A DNA stretch of 64,000 bases, taken from Mytilus californianus. Lineage: Eukaryota > Mollusca > Bivalvia > Mytilida > Mytilidae. Where the stretch lies: NCBI RefSeq assembly GCF_021869535.1, contig NW_026262712.1, forward strand, positions 113,457,640-113,521,639, in the 5' to 3' direction. The translations under genes were made by a program, and so were the position numbers. Positions 21,605 to 33,294 of this stretch are shown piece after piece (position 1 is the first letter of the stretch; every line of letters starts with the position of its first letter). The notes beneath the pieces were generated by a model. The model made no database searches, was not told the origin of the DNA, and saw only the letters and a list, made by a program, of their open reading frames with translations.

Positions 21605-22130
21605 AATATTCTGGGAAATTCTTCTAATACAACCTTTACATATACAGAGTCTATGATCAAGTTGAATTTTATGGACATTGAAAGACCAGGGGGGTCTCAC
21701 CCTCATATAAGCGGTCTCGGGTAGGTTTTCACTATATATTTCTTTTTTGGGCTTTCCATAAATATTTCTATTTATATTTCTAAATGTTTCTAGAGTTATA
21801 GGTTTTTCCTTTTGTGTTAAGAAATATCATATATAAAAGTACATATTTGAAGTCGTTTTATTGATAAAAATCTATATTACATAAAGACAAATATGCAACT
21901 TAGAAAAGGGTTTATATTCGAATTTACGACAGCGTGAAGAGGTCATTAAACGATTTCCTACGTATCTTATCAGTCCTGTTAACCATGAAAATCGTGCTTT
22001 TAATGTTATCAAGTATTTAATATTTTTATGATTTTCAACTAAATTTTGAATATCCAACCGACTGCTAGCAGCCGGTTGGATATTGAATATCGAATATCGA
22101 ATAACGAACCGGCTGCTAACTTCACATACA
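21605..22130. mobile_element. third arm of the 18.5-kb foldback family
   Basis: This is the inverse of 18533-19070 over about 525 bp and is closer to that arm than arm 2 is. For example, both contain the ATACAACCTTTACATATACA / TGTATATGTAAAGGTTGTAT block, which differs in arm 2. It ends CTAACTTCACATACATCA. No partner arm lies downstream within reach. Confidence 0.75.
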
Positions 22131-22765
22131 TCAAAATTACACAAGTATAATAAAAATCGAAAAAAATAAAACTGATTATGAAAAATTATAAAAAATAGCA
22201 CAACCAGTAATATCTTTTTTTTTTCTCTTGTTTACTTTATTGCACAACTGCTGTTTTACATTTTATCCAGATTACAGCGTTAGTCTGGATACCCCTGTGA
22301 TTAGTTACTGAACTTCCAGGGAATAAAAGTTCAGCAAATAAATATAAATGTTAATTTTACAATTTCCTACACTATTTCATTCCTAAACATAATATATTTC
22401 TAAGTTGGTGTCACATGTTTACGGATCAAAATCATTCTACTCACCGGGTTTGACTTGTTTTTCTTGAATCGATTTTTAATCATTGACCTTTTTTTTTTAA
22501 CAGGTGTATGAAACCGTTAGGAAAGTACATGGTTTCTGTTAACTTTCTATTCATTCGAACATTTTGGATTTACTTTAATTAAGTTTGTTCACTTTCGCCC
22601 TGGTAAGTATGCTAGATTATTTCTAATCGAAATTATTTTCAGTAAACATATGATTTATATTTGTACACAATATTAAGTTATACCATGATACAGTAAATGC
22701 AGATCGTAAAAACCTGTAACAGATACACACAGTATTTTATTCTTAACCAGTAATATCTTATTCTA
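22131..22765. other. no recognised feature
   Basis: AT-rich, with no coding frame and no repeat match. Confidence 0.35.
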
Positions 22766-22769
22766 TTAA

Positions 22770-24060
22770 AATTACAGTTAATAAATAAATTGAAAGTAAA
22801 AGAAAAACTTCCAGATAATCTAAAAGCTGCTCAGGTATTCCTTCTGTTTAAACAGAATTACCAGTAGTCGGTAGATAAAACAAATTATAAACCCGTAAGC
22901 GTGTCACCTTGTATTTCCAAAAAAGAGCAATAAATGAAGTTTTTGAATAAACATTTTCATCTTTTACTTTCGGTATTTAGGATCTGGTTTTGGTTGTCAA
23001 ACAGCACTTTTAAAAATAGTAGAAGATCGAAAAAAAAATCTAGACAAAAACAAATGTATTGCTGCAATTCTGATGAATCTATCTAATGCATTTGATTTTT
23101 ATAGCCAAATTTAATCTACTAAAATTGGAAGCATATAGTAGGTCATACAATTCTCTGAAATTATTACAAAATTATTTAGAAAACAGAAATCAACTTAATA
23201 AGATTGGAAGTTCTTACAATGAATTCAATGTCTTCATAAATAACATATTTCTTTTTGTACAAAAAACCACGCTGATGATAACAAAGTATCCTATAGTGAT
23301 CACGATGTAGAGAATATTAGAGAAACTGATAGTTAAGATATAATAAACTAATTTTCGATAAATTTTATAAAGGCTTATCCGGAAAAATTCCTGGCTGTAG
23401 CCATTGGAAAACAAACAGATCAACATATTTTGAAATTCAACTTAAACCTCTTCTTGAGATAACTATAGATTCGGACTTTAAATTGAACAGGCATATATCT
23501 GAAATATGTGAAAAGGCATCAAGACAATTAAATATTCAAAAAAGAATGGGCAAATATCTAAACAGACTAGGCCGGTTAACAGCATACATTTCATTCATTC
23601 TCTCATATTTTAACAATTGTCCGTAATTTGCCACTTCTGTAGCTAAAACAAATCTTTTCAAATAGAACAGATTGAAAAAAGAGCTCTATGAGGATTATGA
23701 TAGTTCATAACTGCTAGAAAAATCGAAATTGCCTTCTTTAAAAATAAGGTGAATAAAAACTATTGCAATAGAAACTTTTGAAATAATTCTTAAAAACACT
23801 ACGTTATCTACATAATTTGATAGGTATTCAAATTTAGAACTATGATTTTAGATCACAGGAATCAGAAGTATTCCTGAGAGTTAAAACCACCCGGGATGGT
23901 TTAAAATCGTTAAGCTATAATGCTGCACAAATCTGGAATGAGTTGCCTAACCATTGTCGCACGGAAACATCTGTTGACCAATTACAAAACTGGTACGAAC
24001 ATTGGATTAATAATATCTCATTCGAGTGCAGTGCATGCATATCGTGCTTTAATTCTTGTG
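22770..24060 (+). pseudogene. decayed LINE reverse transcriptase (CR1/Jockey-like)
   Basis: Scattered over three frames, in order, are the pieces of an APE-type LINE RT. They are QVF-LLFKQN (about 22830), FGSGFGCQTALLKIVED (about 22985), a motif A remnant LMNLSNAFDF (in place of the usual LSKAFD, about 23075), LLKLEAYSRS..LKLLQNYLENR (about 23120), a motif C remnant HADDNKVSYSDHDVENIRET (about 23268), LLEITIDSDFKLNRHISEICEKASRQLN (about 23455), then FILSYFNNCP. The usual GVPQGS block between GSSYNEF and the ADD motif is deleted. Many stops and frameshifts make this a fossil. Confidence 0.75.
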
Positions 24061-24550
24061 CATTTCATCTTTTATTTTGTTTGACTGCCTAATTTGCATA
24101 GCGTTTGTTGTATTGCTATTATCCGCTGTGCTTAATATTCTAATATTGAAGATATACTTTATATTAAATTCATATTTTCAAAATTATTTGTAACTTTTAT
24201 ATATAGTATCTTACAATGCATTGTATGTATAATATAGTGTTGCTTTTATGACTGTTGTACGTATGTATATATTATGTTGTTCAGTCGATTTGATCCCCAA
24301 GGGTGACTGTGGAATAGAAATATGGTCACTACAGGTCTTCTTCCGACCGGCAGTAAAATCCTTGCCAAAGTAGGGCGTCTGTTCGGCTGTGCGGGATGTA
24401 TCAAGTACGCAGCCACGTCCGGTCAGAACGGGGACGTTAAATCCGATGCCTCGTGTAGAGAGTGTCACGCTCTCTGCACGTTAAGAACCCTTGTAATAAC
24501 TCTTAGGGATCCGTAGGTGACCTGTTGCAAGGCTAAATGCCTGTCACTAT
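24061..24550 (+). repeat. LINE 3' UTR-like tail with GC-richer terminal module
   Basis: AT-rich sequence follows the RT. A distinctly GC-richer block then runs 24300-24545 (GGCAGTAAAATCCTTGCCAA, CTCGTGTAGAGAGTGTCACG, TAGGTGACCTGTTGCAAGG). I recall such blocks at 3' ends of bivalve LINEs. The open frames on both strands here are by-products. Confidence 0.45.
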
Positions 24551-24559
24551 CCAATATAC

Positions 24560-25250
24560 CTTCATTTTCCCGTGGCAGTTTTTATGGAAAAGAAAACCAA
24601 AATCAAGTAAAGAGATCAGTGCACATGGTAATGTCCGAATACTGTGATGGCGGTCTTAAGATGCCTAATTTTTACTTTTTTTGATATAGTGTAAAAATAT
24701 TTCGGCTGTATACTAGTAAGTCATGAGAATCCCATAATTAATCAACTTGGAAAATTCTATTGCTATGTTATATAAAGAAATGTGCGGGAAACTTTACTTT
24801 TTAATCTAGATGGATAACTTTATCTAGCTTCAGCATGTTATTCTGGTAAAGTTTTACAGATTGCAAAATAAGTTGAAAGTTGACCAAGTCCATATGGCCG
24901 AACCCAAACATCAAACTAAATGATAAGACGATCATAAAGATCAAATATATTGAAATTAGTGTAGTTTTTATGAATGCCCTGGTGTTAGAAAAATAATACA
25001 TTATTCTTATAAGAAAAAATTATTATATCAATCCCAAATGTGTAGAGTTTTATAATAATATTAGTGCAATTCCTGGTAGATGGACAATTATAAAAGAACT
25101 CAAGGCAATCTCTGTTGGACAAAATTGAAAATAGATTGGTAGATAAAGTTTTTTAAAAAACCGTGTAAACATTATAATCCGACGATAATCGACAATGTTT
25201 GACAAAGAACGTGACAAGCAGCAAAGAGGGTTTTCTGTTGTCATCAAAAT
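24560..25250 (+). pseudogene. L1/Tx1-like LINE, ORF2 C-terminal fragment
   Basis: The plus strand gives FLWKRKPKSSKE.., then CDGGLKMPNF (about 24645-24675). These are the FLW..K and GGLKxxN blocks that follow the RT domain in L1- and Tx1-type LINEs. Further on, PNIKLNDKTI (about 24905) and CVEFYNNISAIPGRW (about 25045-25085) match the C-terminal part. Frames change several times and stops occur. Being joined directly to the CR1/Jockey-like tail suggests one inserted beside or into the other. Confidence 0.65.
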
Positions 25251-25427
25251 TACCATTTATGATAAAAATTTACAAACGATCAACGCAGCCGGATTTGACA
25301 TATGCAACATTCGATGCTAGCATTATATAACGAAGATTATCGTGATCCAGATAACAGCATGGGTACACCTGTGCAGCAGGAAGATAACTTCCAAAATTAT
25401 ACAATCAATTATTAGTCTTATACTTGC
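25251..25427. other. no recognised feature
   Basis: Nothing is seen here apart from the donor side of the possible exon that follows. Confidence 0.3.
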
Positions 25428-25514
25428 CTTCTTTGTTGTGAATTTCTTCAGATTTTTTATCCGTCTCCAGCTTAGCCGTCGATGAATATAAAAGAGATTG
25501 ATCTATCCGTGCCA
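25428..25514 (-). CDS. possible internal host exon
   Basis: On the minus strand an acceptor (ATGTCTTTTAAAG) precedes 87 bases. They are open in one frame only, giving about 28 residues (ARIDQSLLYSSTAK, LETDKKSEEIHNKE), and are followed by GCAAGT, a GC-type donor. The charged, helix-prone composition looks coding and might be coiled coil. The non-canonical donor and short length keep this tentative. No neighbouring exon was found. Confidence 0.3.
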
Positions 25515-25699
25515 CTTTAAAAGACATAAAAATAAATGATATTACTTTATTGTTTTATCATGTTTATATCATGATTTCACATCAGAATGTATCCAATTGA
25601 ATATTTCTTTTCATAAAAACTGGATAATAAATTTTAAATCTTTCAAAATGTTCAGTAAATGTGTGTATTAATACAAACAAGGGGTATTAAAAAGGCGAA

Positions 25700-27310
25700 A
25701 GAAAAGGGGATATTCAGACTCTTAAGTCGAACACAAAATGACAATGCCATGACAAAAAAACAAAAACGATCAAAAGACAAATCAAAGTATAGAAACCACA
25801 GCATAGAAAACTAAAGACCGGGCAAAACGAACCCGAGAAGAAACCGGATGTGATATCAGGTGGTCCGGTAAAGTAATCAGATTCTATATTCCCTAGCAGA
25901 AACAACAACCCTTGCCAAAAAATAGTAACATAAAAAGTAAAGTCCCTAATCAAATGGCAAAATCAAAAGCTCAAAACATCAAACGAATGGATAACAACTG
26001 TCATATTCCTGACTTGTTACAGGCATTTTCTTCTGTAGAACATGGTGGATTAAACCTGGTTTTATAGCTAGCTAAACCTCTCACTTGTATGACAGTCGCA
26101 TAACATTCCATTATAATGACAACGATGTGTGAACAAAACAAACAGACATAATAGGTACAAATGTCAAAAATAGGGGTACAGCAGTCTAAATTGTGTTATA
26201 ATCTTAATCACTATAAAACAAACAAATATGCCAACAAATAAAAACAAAAAGGCATATAGACAAAGCAAATCAGCAAAAACGAAAGACAAGAATGCAAAAA
26301 TTTACCATAGCACAGTAACACAATATTTAAGTACCGAGCCATATCAAATGGATATTACCAAAAATAGACCAAACACTAAAAGCAATAATCCATAAAGACA
26401 CATAAAAGAATACTATAACACGTTATTAAGATGATAAACAATGTCAGTACTTAGAATCTATACTTCAAGACCATCGTGTATTATTTGTGAAGTTGTTACG
26501 GAATATTTATCAACAAGGTCTTGGTATCTTCCAATGATTTTTTTTAGAAAGAGGACGATACGTTCTTTAACATACTCCTGGTTCATCAACTTTCTGCTCA
26601 GACACTGGTGACGTTTTAAAAAGTCTGAGTAGCAGCTGGAAGCTCTTGAATACCGAATGAGTTGGAAAGTGTATTTCTCTAATTCTTACCCGATTTATCC
26701 TTTTCCTGACCTGTTGATTATTTTTATTTAATCAACGTGTGGTTCGTTTGATCTCAGTTTGTCATTGGTCAAAATTCGATTATGACGTCAAATTTTCTTG
26801 CTTTCCTCTGAAATTTCTATTGTGACGTCATAAAAAATGACGACCATGTCTGATGACGTCACTAAGAAAGAACACATTTGTTTGCCGATCATTCGAAACG
26901 AAGGATAATGATTGTCTGCACATCGTCTAAAAATCATTAGAGAAACAGATTCCACCACCAAAGCTCGTGCAATACGGTATGTATCCACTCTCGACAGTTA
27001 AATTTTAAATATTTAGAACGCTCCACGAGCCTCACGTTTTAAATTTTAAAATGTAACTGTCTCGAGTGGATAAATATCGTATCACACTCGATGCAGTGGT
27101 AGAATCTATATATCCCATTTGCAGGTGAAGTTGGTATATTGCTACTAAGGTGGGGGAAATTGATAATTTCAAAATTAAAATTGTCTCGCTTGTCATACAT
27201 TCTAGTACTGAGATGACTGCTTAAGTCAAATTCGAGGTATAAGTCTTAAAATGAGGCAGAGAAAGCCTGGTGTTTCTTTAATTTCTAGTTCTGGGGGAAC
27301 TTTCCTGAAC
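25700..27310 (-). pseudogene. Naiad-type PLE, 5'-truncated, with nested MITE
   Basis: This is a minus-strand relative of the element at 37379-42106. From high to low coordinate, 27310-27120 corresponds to the PELEIKETTNTAS..FLDLYFEFD segment and the FPHLSSNIPTSPAYG start. A 430-bp insertion follows. Then 26680-26450 carries the thumb (SYSDFVKRHQ.., LMNKGYVKERLVLFLKK). Next come 3' UTR (26440-26150) and the terminal repeat B (25925-26140). The GIY-YIG domain and RT catalytic core are absent, and stops are present. 25715-25920 resembles the 3' flank of the other PLE copies. Confidence 0.75.
26680..27108. mobile_element. MITE family G, copy 1, inside the PLE
   Basis: This 430-bp insertion interrupts the PLE between TTGGAAAGTGTAT and TATATCCCAT. 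It carries three perfect TGACGTCA palindromes (26783, 26823, 26854). It also has a hairpin of about 45-bp arms (around GTATCCACTCTCGACAGTTA and TAACTGTCTCGAGTGGATA). A second copy lies at 33680-34170. There is no coding capacity. Confidence 0.75.
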
Positions 27311-28035
27311 CACCAATTTTATAAATATGTGACATGGATTAACCTCTAAAACTCTTTTTAGAGGTATTTTCAAAAGTAGATTTCATACTGCAACGTCCCG
27401 AACAGTCGTCCTGGAAGTCACAGCCATGTGCTTTGTTCAAACATAATTTAAATGGATCTTCAATAAGGAAATGAACAAATGGATGAAACTTTGTTTCTCT
27501 TTTTCAAGATGCAAGTTGGCTTTTATCTTTTTAAACGGTATCATACACTTAACATGTTATCAGGTAGACGTACTTTAATCAACAGTTTCATAAATAATAT
27601 GAAATTTTCTTATAAGAAAATAACGATATTTCTGTGATTGCCTTCTTCTGAACAGTCATAGAAGACTCCAACGTTAATCTTTAGTGGGAAAAACTGAGTC
27701 AATGAAATTGTTGATTAAGTTATTCCTACCTCATATCACGTATCTTTTCAACAATCATAATAAGGACCTGTAGTGCCTTCATAAGTCAAACGATTGGTTG
27801 ACAGCTGGTAGCTTAAGCCCTCATAGGCGCTGGAGAGTTCATTTTCCTTTTCTGATGTTTTTTCTTAAATGTAAATAAGCTAGCATGAACTGAAAATTGA
27901 CACAAAGAATGTGGTTACATTTATTTTACTATAAACAAGGAAATTTTTATGTTAAATTATATTTTGAAAGTGTACTTTTTTAAATAAATAATTGTCTAAC
28001 ATCAATATTATTGAAACCTATGGTCCTACATTATG
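27311..28035. other. no recognised feature
   Basis: No coding frame. CCTCTAAAACTCTTTTTAGAGG at 27345-27366 is a small hairpin. Confidence 0.35.
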
Positions 28036-28039
28036 TGTA

Positions 28040-28500
28040 CTGTTTTGTTCTAGGTCATGCATGCTTTTCGCAGATTATTTACGACGTCAATATACTCAAT
28101 CTGTTGGATGTGTACCGATTGACTCTTTTGTCTTGGAGGACATGATTTTTTAGTATGTTATTTTTTGAACTAGCCTTCAATAATTGCAAATGCATTTCAA
28201 ACGGCACTTTGTGCTTTTCGTCGCTATATTATTTTTTTCCGATGGTAATTAACGTAAACGACGTCATAGAACAATCATTTCATATTGTGGCCTAATAACA
28301 TAAGAATTATGGCAAAGGAAATATGCGGGAAATTTGTAAGTCGACTATATGTGCCTGTACTAAATCAGGACCCTATCATTCAATGGTTGTCGTATGTTGT
28401 TGTCTGTCATATTTGTTATTCGTTACTAGTTATTAATTTGTTAAAAGTCAAGACATTAGTTTATTCACTTGAATTGTTTTACATTTTGTCATGGCTATAT
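28040..28500 (+). repeat. repeat A, two fragments
   Basis: 28080-28215 matches the first part of repeat A (GTTGGATGTGTACCGATTGA). 28345-28500 matches a later part (GTGCCTGTACTAAATCAGG, CAATGGTTGTCGTATGTTG). The middle is replaced by unrelated sequence. Confidence 0.65.
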
Positions 28501-29440
28501 AATACGTGACCTAATGGTGATATTCAGTTGCTTATGTACTCTTCATTTTGGACTCATTGAAAATTATAACACATCTTATTTCATAAATGTTTATATATTT
28601 TATACTAGATTATTTTGTATATAATTCTTATTCTGCTTATATTAAATGGGAGACCTGGGTGTGAGAGACAAATCATAAAATTATATTGGAAGTCATCTGT
28701 ATGTTTTAACTTAGCAGTAATTGAAACAGTGACCAAGCCTTTATGTTGTTTACATCTGTCTATGAAACAGATGCAGCAGCATCTAAGACAATTGGACAAA
28801 TTTGACTCCAACAAGCATTATATTTAGGAATTGCATGTACTGTTGATTGTCTTTTCGTCATTTTTCGTTTTTTTCTTCCATTGCATTATCATTTTGTTTC
28901 GTCTTATCAGTTTGAATATTCCTTCGGTATAATTCGTATCTCTTTTAAAAGATTCAAAAATCAAAAGCTATGTTTGAGGACTTTAAGTAATGACTATTGA
29001 AATCACTTAGATTAAATCTTGGAAGGTTCGGCAAAAATTTGACTGGAACAAAATTGATTGACGAATGAAGTTAACATGTTTCGATATGCTTAGCAATAAG
29101 ATGTACTTTACAGTGTGTCTTTGGTTATCAAATGCCAACGACAGTATTCTAGAACATATGATCTAAACAACCATTCCAGTACAAGCTTTTACTAATAGAG
29201 AAACTACGTTAGCACAAATGTAGTATTTAAACTGTCAGAACTATTTTTTTTCGGGGGGTGGGGGGTACACTTTATTTAACGTTTGTTTACTCAACGACAG
29301 GTTTTTTTTGTGGTCTTGGAGGAGGAATTCAACGCTAACCATTATAATGTAAATATATCAATTCGTCCGCAGAATATTTTCCTTATGAATTTGACTCCAG
29401 ATATTTTTGAGATCATACAATTTTTACTGGTCACTTTCAG
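28501..29440. other. no recognised feature
   Basis: Short open frames occur on both strands at 28605-28827 but have no family resemblance. I see no repeats. A G-rich run lies at 29250-29268. Confidence 0.3.
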
Positions 29441-29516
29441 TAGACAGCTTCACCATAAGCTGAAATCGAAAGAGAAGCCAAAACCGATACCGAAACCGAA
29501 ACCAACGAATGTTTAG
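29441..29516 (+). CDS. possible terminal host exon
   Basis: A good acceptor (TTTTTACTGGTCACTTTCAG) ends at 29440. The following frame encodes RQLHHKLKSKEKPKPIPKPK and then PTNV before a TAG at 29514-29516. An AATAAA at about 29664 could polyadenylate it. A lysine-proline repeat tail is plausible protein, but also easy to produce by chance. No upstream exon was found, so the assignment is weak. Confidence 0.25.
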
Positions 29517-29759
29517 TAAGTTGATCATAAATATATACGTTTTAATGAACGCAAGCAATCTACTTATGTATATTGTTCTCAATATGAAATTAAATTTACT
29601 TAGAACATTTTCATGAATCTTTTCAGCAAAACAAATTAGTCAACATTGATTCAATGACTACTGAATAAATCAGTCAAAGTAATATATAATTTAGCATTTA
29701 ATTATGACGAACACTAAACATAAAGCATGTTTCGTTGAAGTGATAGATATTTGCATAGT

Positions 29760-29872
29760 TCTACAATTGGAGCAATATCGTTTCGACTGCGCCTCCAATT
29801 TTACAAATTTTAATTCCTTAATTTGAATGTTTTCACATAATCTCTTCTTGCAATAATCTTTTAGTTGACAAG
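29760..29872 (-). pseudogene. SAP-like coding fragment, inverted arm 1
   Basis: The minus-strand frame reads QLKDYCKKRLCENIQIKELK and then FVKLEAQSKRY. The LKDYCKKR..EL..LEA spacing resembles a SAP (DNA-binding helix-extension-helix) domain that has lost its GL/G residues. It is the inverse of 30203-30315, which encodes nearly the same peptide. Whether it was ever a host or a transposon gene is unknown. Confidence 0.4.
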
Positions 29873-29888
29873 TTATCGTTGATCGCGG

Positions 29889-30050
29889 ATTATTGATTAG
29901 ATATAAGAAGATGTGGTATGAGTGCCAATGAGACAACTCTCCATCCAAATCACAACTTGTCAAAGTAAACCATTATGGGTCAAGGTACGGCCTTCAACTC
30001 GGAGCCTTGGCTCACACCGATCAGCAACCTATAAAGGGCCCCAAAATGAC
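29889..30050 (-). repeat. repeat A end, inverse orientation
   Basis: AGAAGATGTGGTATGAGTGC starts the copy, and GGAGCCTTGGCTCACACCGA lies inside it. It stops at about GGGCCCCAAAATGAC. Confidence 0.8.
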
Positions 30051-30084
30051 TACACACTAAAAATGACTATAAAATGACTACATA

Positions 30085-30635
30085 TTTGTTTTTCGTTCAT
30101 TTTTTGTACATACATAAATTAGGCCGTTAGTTTTCTCGTTTGAATTGTTTTACATTTGTCATTTCGGGGCCTTTTATAGCTGACTATGCGGTATGGGCTT
30201 TGTCAACTAAAAGATTGTTGCAAGAAAATATTAGTTGAAAACATTCCAATTAACGAATTAAAATGTGTAAAATTGGAGGCGCAGTGGAAACGATATTGCT
30301 CAAATTGTAGAACTAACATGTTTAACCCCACCACATTATGTATGTTTGTGCCTGTCCCAAGTCAGGAGCCTGTAATTCAGTGGTTGTCGTTTGTTGATGT
30401 ATTACATATTTGTTTTTCGTTCATTTTTTTGTACATAAATTAGGCCGTTAGTTTTCTCGTTTGAATTGTTTTACATTTGTCATTTCGGGGCCTTTTATAG
30501 CTGACTATGCGGTATGGGCTTTGTTCATTGTTGAAGGCCGTACGGTGACCGATAGTTGTTAATTTTTGTGTCATTTGGTCTCTTGTGATGTGTTGTCTCA
30601 TTGGAAATCATACCACATCTTCTTTTTTTATATAT
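30085..30635 (+). repeat. repeat A, duplicated copy with SAP-like insert
   Basis: 30085-30200 and 30400-30520 are two near-identical segments (AAATTAGGCCGTTAGTTTTC through GCTGACTATGCGGTATGGGC). The SAP-like fragment at 30203-30315 lies between them. The copy ends normally with CATACCACATCTTC at about 30625. Confidence 0.75.
30203..30315 (+). pseudogene. SAP-like coding fragment, inverted arm 2
   Basis: The plus-strand frame reads CQLKDCCKKILVENIPINEL and then VKLEAQWKRYCSNCR. The peptide is conserved with arm 1 at most positions, including a terminal CSNCR. Together with the flanking repeat A pieces, it forms an inverted duplication centred near 30040. Confidence 0.4.
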
Positions 30636-30639
30636 AGTG

Positions 30640-31090
30640 TAAAACCATTCAAACAGGAAAACCAACGGTCTAATCTATATATAAAACGAGAAACACCTAT
30701 AAACCACATCAGCAAATGACAACCAATGAACAACAGGTTCCTGATTTAGGACAGGTGCAAACAAATGCAACTGGTTTAAACGTTTTAAAAGGCGCCAACC
30801 TTCACCCTAATCTGAAATAATAGTGTAACATCACAACATAGAAAGACACACTATAAAATATCAATTGAAATGGCTTAACTCAATCTAAAGACATATTAAC
30901 AAAAACGAGTAAACATACACTGAACGAATAAATTTGATCTATGACACAATGTAAATACAAAATTAATAAAAAACATAAAAGTGGTGAGATGTAAAACAAT
31001 ATCAGAAAGACAACTATAACCTTGGACAAAAAGCCGTTAAATAAAATAACGTACACAGGTAAATACAAATAATTTTGTTATAAGGAGTAC
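30640..31090 (-). repeat. repeat A, inverse copy
   Basis: AAAACCATTCAAACAGGAAA, CCTGATTTAGGACAGGTGCA and GGCTTAACTCAATC match the inverse of 61905-62165. Confidence 0.75.
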
Positions 31091-31554
31091 ATGGAGTACG
31101 GAAATTGTTTTACAAAATAAATAAATTTGTTGTTCATAGTACGAGAACAGAAGTGAAAATTTCTCGTCATACTAAATACTTATCAAAGGTGGTATATATT
31201 AAAGATAGTGAGACGAGATATAACAAAAAACAAGTAAACATTAATTCAACCTTGATTGTTCAACTTTTTTGAAGTATATGGATTGACAATGACTGTACGC
31301 ATCATTTGAGAATAGCTGAATTTTCCATAAGAACATAAACAAAAAAGAAAGTTAAAGCAAGAGACCACCTATCCCGATCTTCGCAAAGAAGAGAAATATC
31401 TAAAATGATGAAATAATGGTTCTGAATTTACAAATGATACCATAAGTATTACCAAAAGTTGTTCTCTATTGTGAAATATATCAATATCAAATTCCACACC
31501 ATTGAATATGCTGTATATTCAACGGCATACTCTTGATCAGATACAAATGTCGAC
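31091..31554. other. no recognised feature
   Basis: No coding frame or repeat match. Confidence 0.3.
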
Positions 31555-32290
31555 CAAGACCTAAAATACACCACTGGGTAGATGCAATAGGTGGTGAAGG
31601 TTTCCTCTCCGAGGGTATCACCAACCCGCTAGTCAGGACTTCTGTGTAGACATGAATTATCATTGATATGATCATAATTATAAATTAACTCTTTGCCAAA
31701 TTTTAAAGTTTTCGAAAAACTAAGGATTTTCTACCGCAGGAATAGATAATCTTGGCCGTATTTGGCAAACCTGTCGGAATTTTTTATCCTCAATGCTCTT
31801 TAACTTCGTACTTTATTTGGCCTTTATAGCTTTTTTGATTAGAGTGTCACTGATGAGTCTTTTGTAGACGAAACTCGCGTCTGGAGTACAATATTTGTAG
31901 CCTGATATCTATGATGAGTTAATTTACAACCACTTGGTAGATGCCACAGCTGGTGGAGGATTCATCCCCGATGGTACTAGTATTACCAACCCGGTAGTCA
32001 GGACTTCTGCGTTGACATGAATTGTCACTGATATGGTCATATTATAAATTACCTTTAAAAATATTCGTTTAAGTTTTCGAAATACCTAGGATTTTCTACC
32101 GCAGGAATAGATTACCTTGACTGTTTTGGCAAAACGTTTTGGGAATTTTGGGTCCGCAATGATTTTCAACTTCGTACTTTATTCGGTCTATTTTACTTTT
32201 TTTATTCGAGCATCACTTATGAGTCTTTTGTAAACGAAATGCGCGTCTGGCGTGCAAAGTTTGAAGCCTGATATCTGTGATGAGTTTCCT
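31555..32290 (+). repeat. tandem pair of the 365-bp dispersed repeat F
   Basis: AGTCAGGACTTCTG occurs at 31631 and 31996, 365 bp apart. Both copies run through TTTTCTACCGCAGGAATAGA, TTCAACTTCGTACTTTATT and GTCTGG.GT.CAA, and end CTGATATCT(A/G)TGATGAGTT. They differ at many positions, so the tandem arrangement is not recent. Fragments of the family occur at 4416 and 21125. Confidence 0.8.
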
Positions 32291-32491
32291 GAATATGAAT
32301 TTATTTCACTTAAACATAAAGTTTGTGCCCTTAATAAATTCAAAATAAAATTCAATTATAGTTTTCGAACAAACGCAACAATGTTTTATGAATAGTTTTG
32401 ATATCAAATTTCTCTTAAGTTTAGTCAAAAAAAGAAATCTATTTGCAAGATTCAGATACTGGTAAGCAGCAAAATTTTAAACCCCAAAAAG
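32291..32491. other. no recognised feature
   Basis: AT-rich. Nothing further is seen. Confidence 0.3.
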
Positions 32492-32575
32492 ATGACTCAG
32501 AAAGAATCAACTAAAATTCCAGAAGACTATATTAACGGGTTCCATAATAAAAGGACTGAAAGAGAGGATGGGCTG
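32492..32575 (+). CDS. possible first coding exon
   Basis: An ATG opens 28 codons (MTQKESTKIPEDYINGFHNK and on to TEREDGL) that end exactly at a good donor, CTG|GTATGT, in phase 0. The composition is polar and protein-like. No downstream exon or family match was found, so this is tentative. If intron-less, the frame stops one codon later. Confidence 0.25.
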
Positions 32576-33290
32576 GTATGTTAACAATCCCTTCCTGTAA
32601 CATTTGATTACATTTTTAGTTCAGCTCATTGCAATTTTAAAGCTGTGTATCATGCTATCGCTCAAACCTGATGAGTTATTTTATTAGATAACTGTTTAAA
32701 CATATACAATCTACACTAGATATGTTTGACGTCCATCTGTATGAATTGGTTGTTCGATAAGATTAGATGCGGATCAAAGATTATGAAAGGAGGAAACAAG
32801 GTTAAGTAAGGATCTGACTCATTAAAAGTCCATGCATTAACTATATGTGTAACTCCATCAAGAGCAGTTTTCCTTGTGTTCACAACCCCTTGAATACGCC
32901 TCTGAGTCGTTGTTTTTATGCTGTCCTCTATAGATTCGATTTGGACTTATAGAGTGTAGTCACAAAAATAATTTCTGCTGCAATTTGCTTTTTATTTTGG
33001 TACATTCACAGATAAGCATGTAACTCATTCCATGCATCAACAGTTGTTTCGGTTCCGGTCTCAGCTACGGTATCGACTTCCGTTACGGCTTATGATGAAG
33101 TTGTCTCATACGACGAAACTATCGACCAGTTGAATAATTTAAGACATGATACAATGGGTTAGGTTGTTGTACTGCGAAAGAATGTTATGTGCTGGTACTT
33201 TTTCCTTATCGGTAAGGATATGTAAACAAAGACATAAATGATGAGTTTTAAGGTTTACTTAAATAACAGATGCAGAAATATAGTTGAGAT
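32576..33290. other. no recognised feature
   Basis: No repeat or coding frame identified. Confidence 0.3.
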
Positions 33291-33294
33291 GGAA

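Noticed and set aside
24211-24516. Overlapping 85- and 64-codon genes on opposite strands
   Set aside because: They fall in a GC-richer LINE 3' module; neither has codon structure or homology that I recognise.
31487-31675. 62-codon minus-strand gene
   Set aside because: It is an open stretch of the dispersed repeat F, present in broken form at 21125 and 31930.
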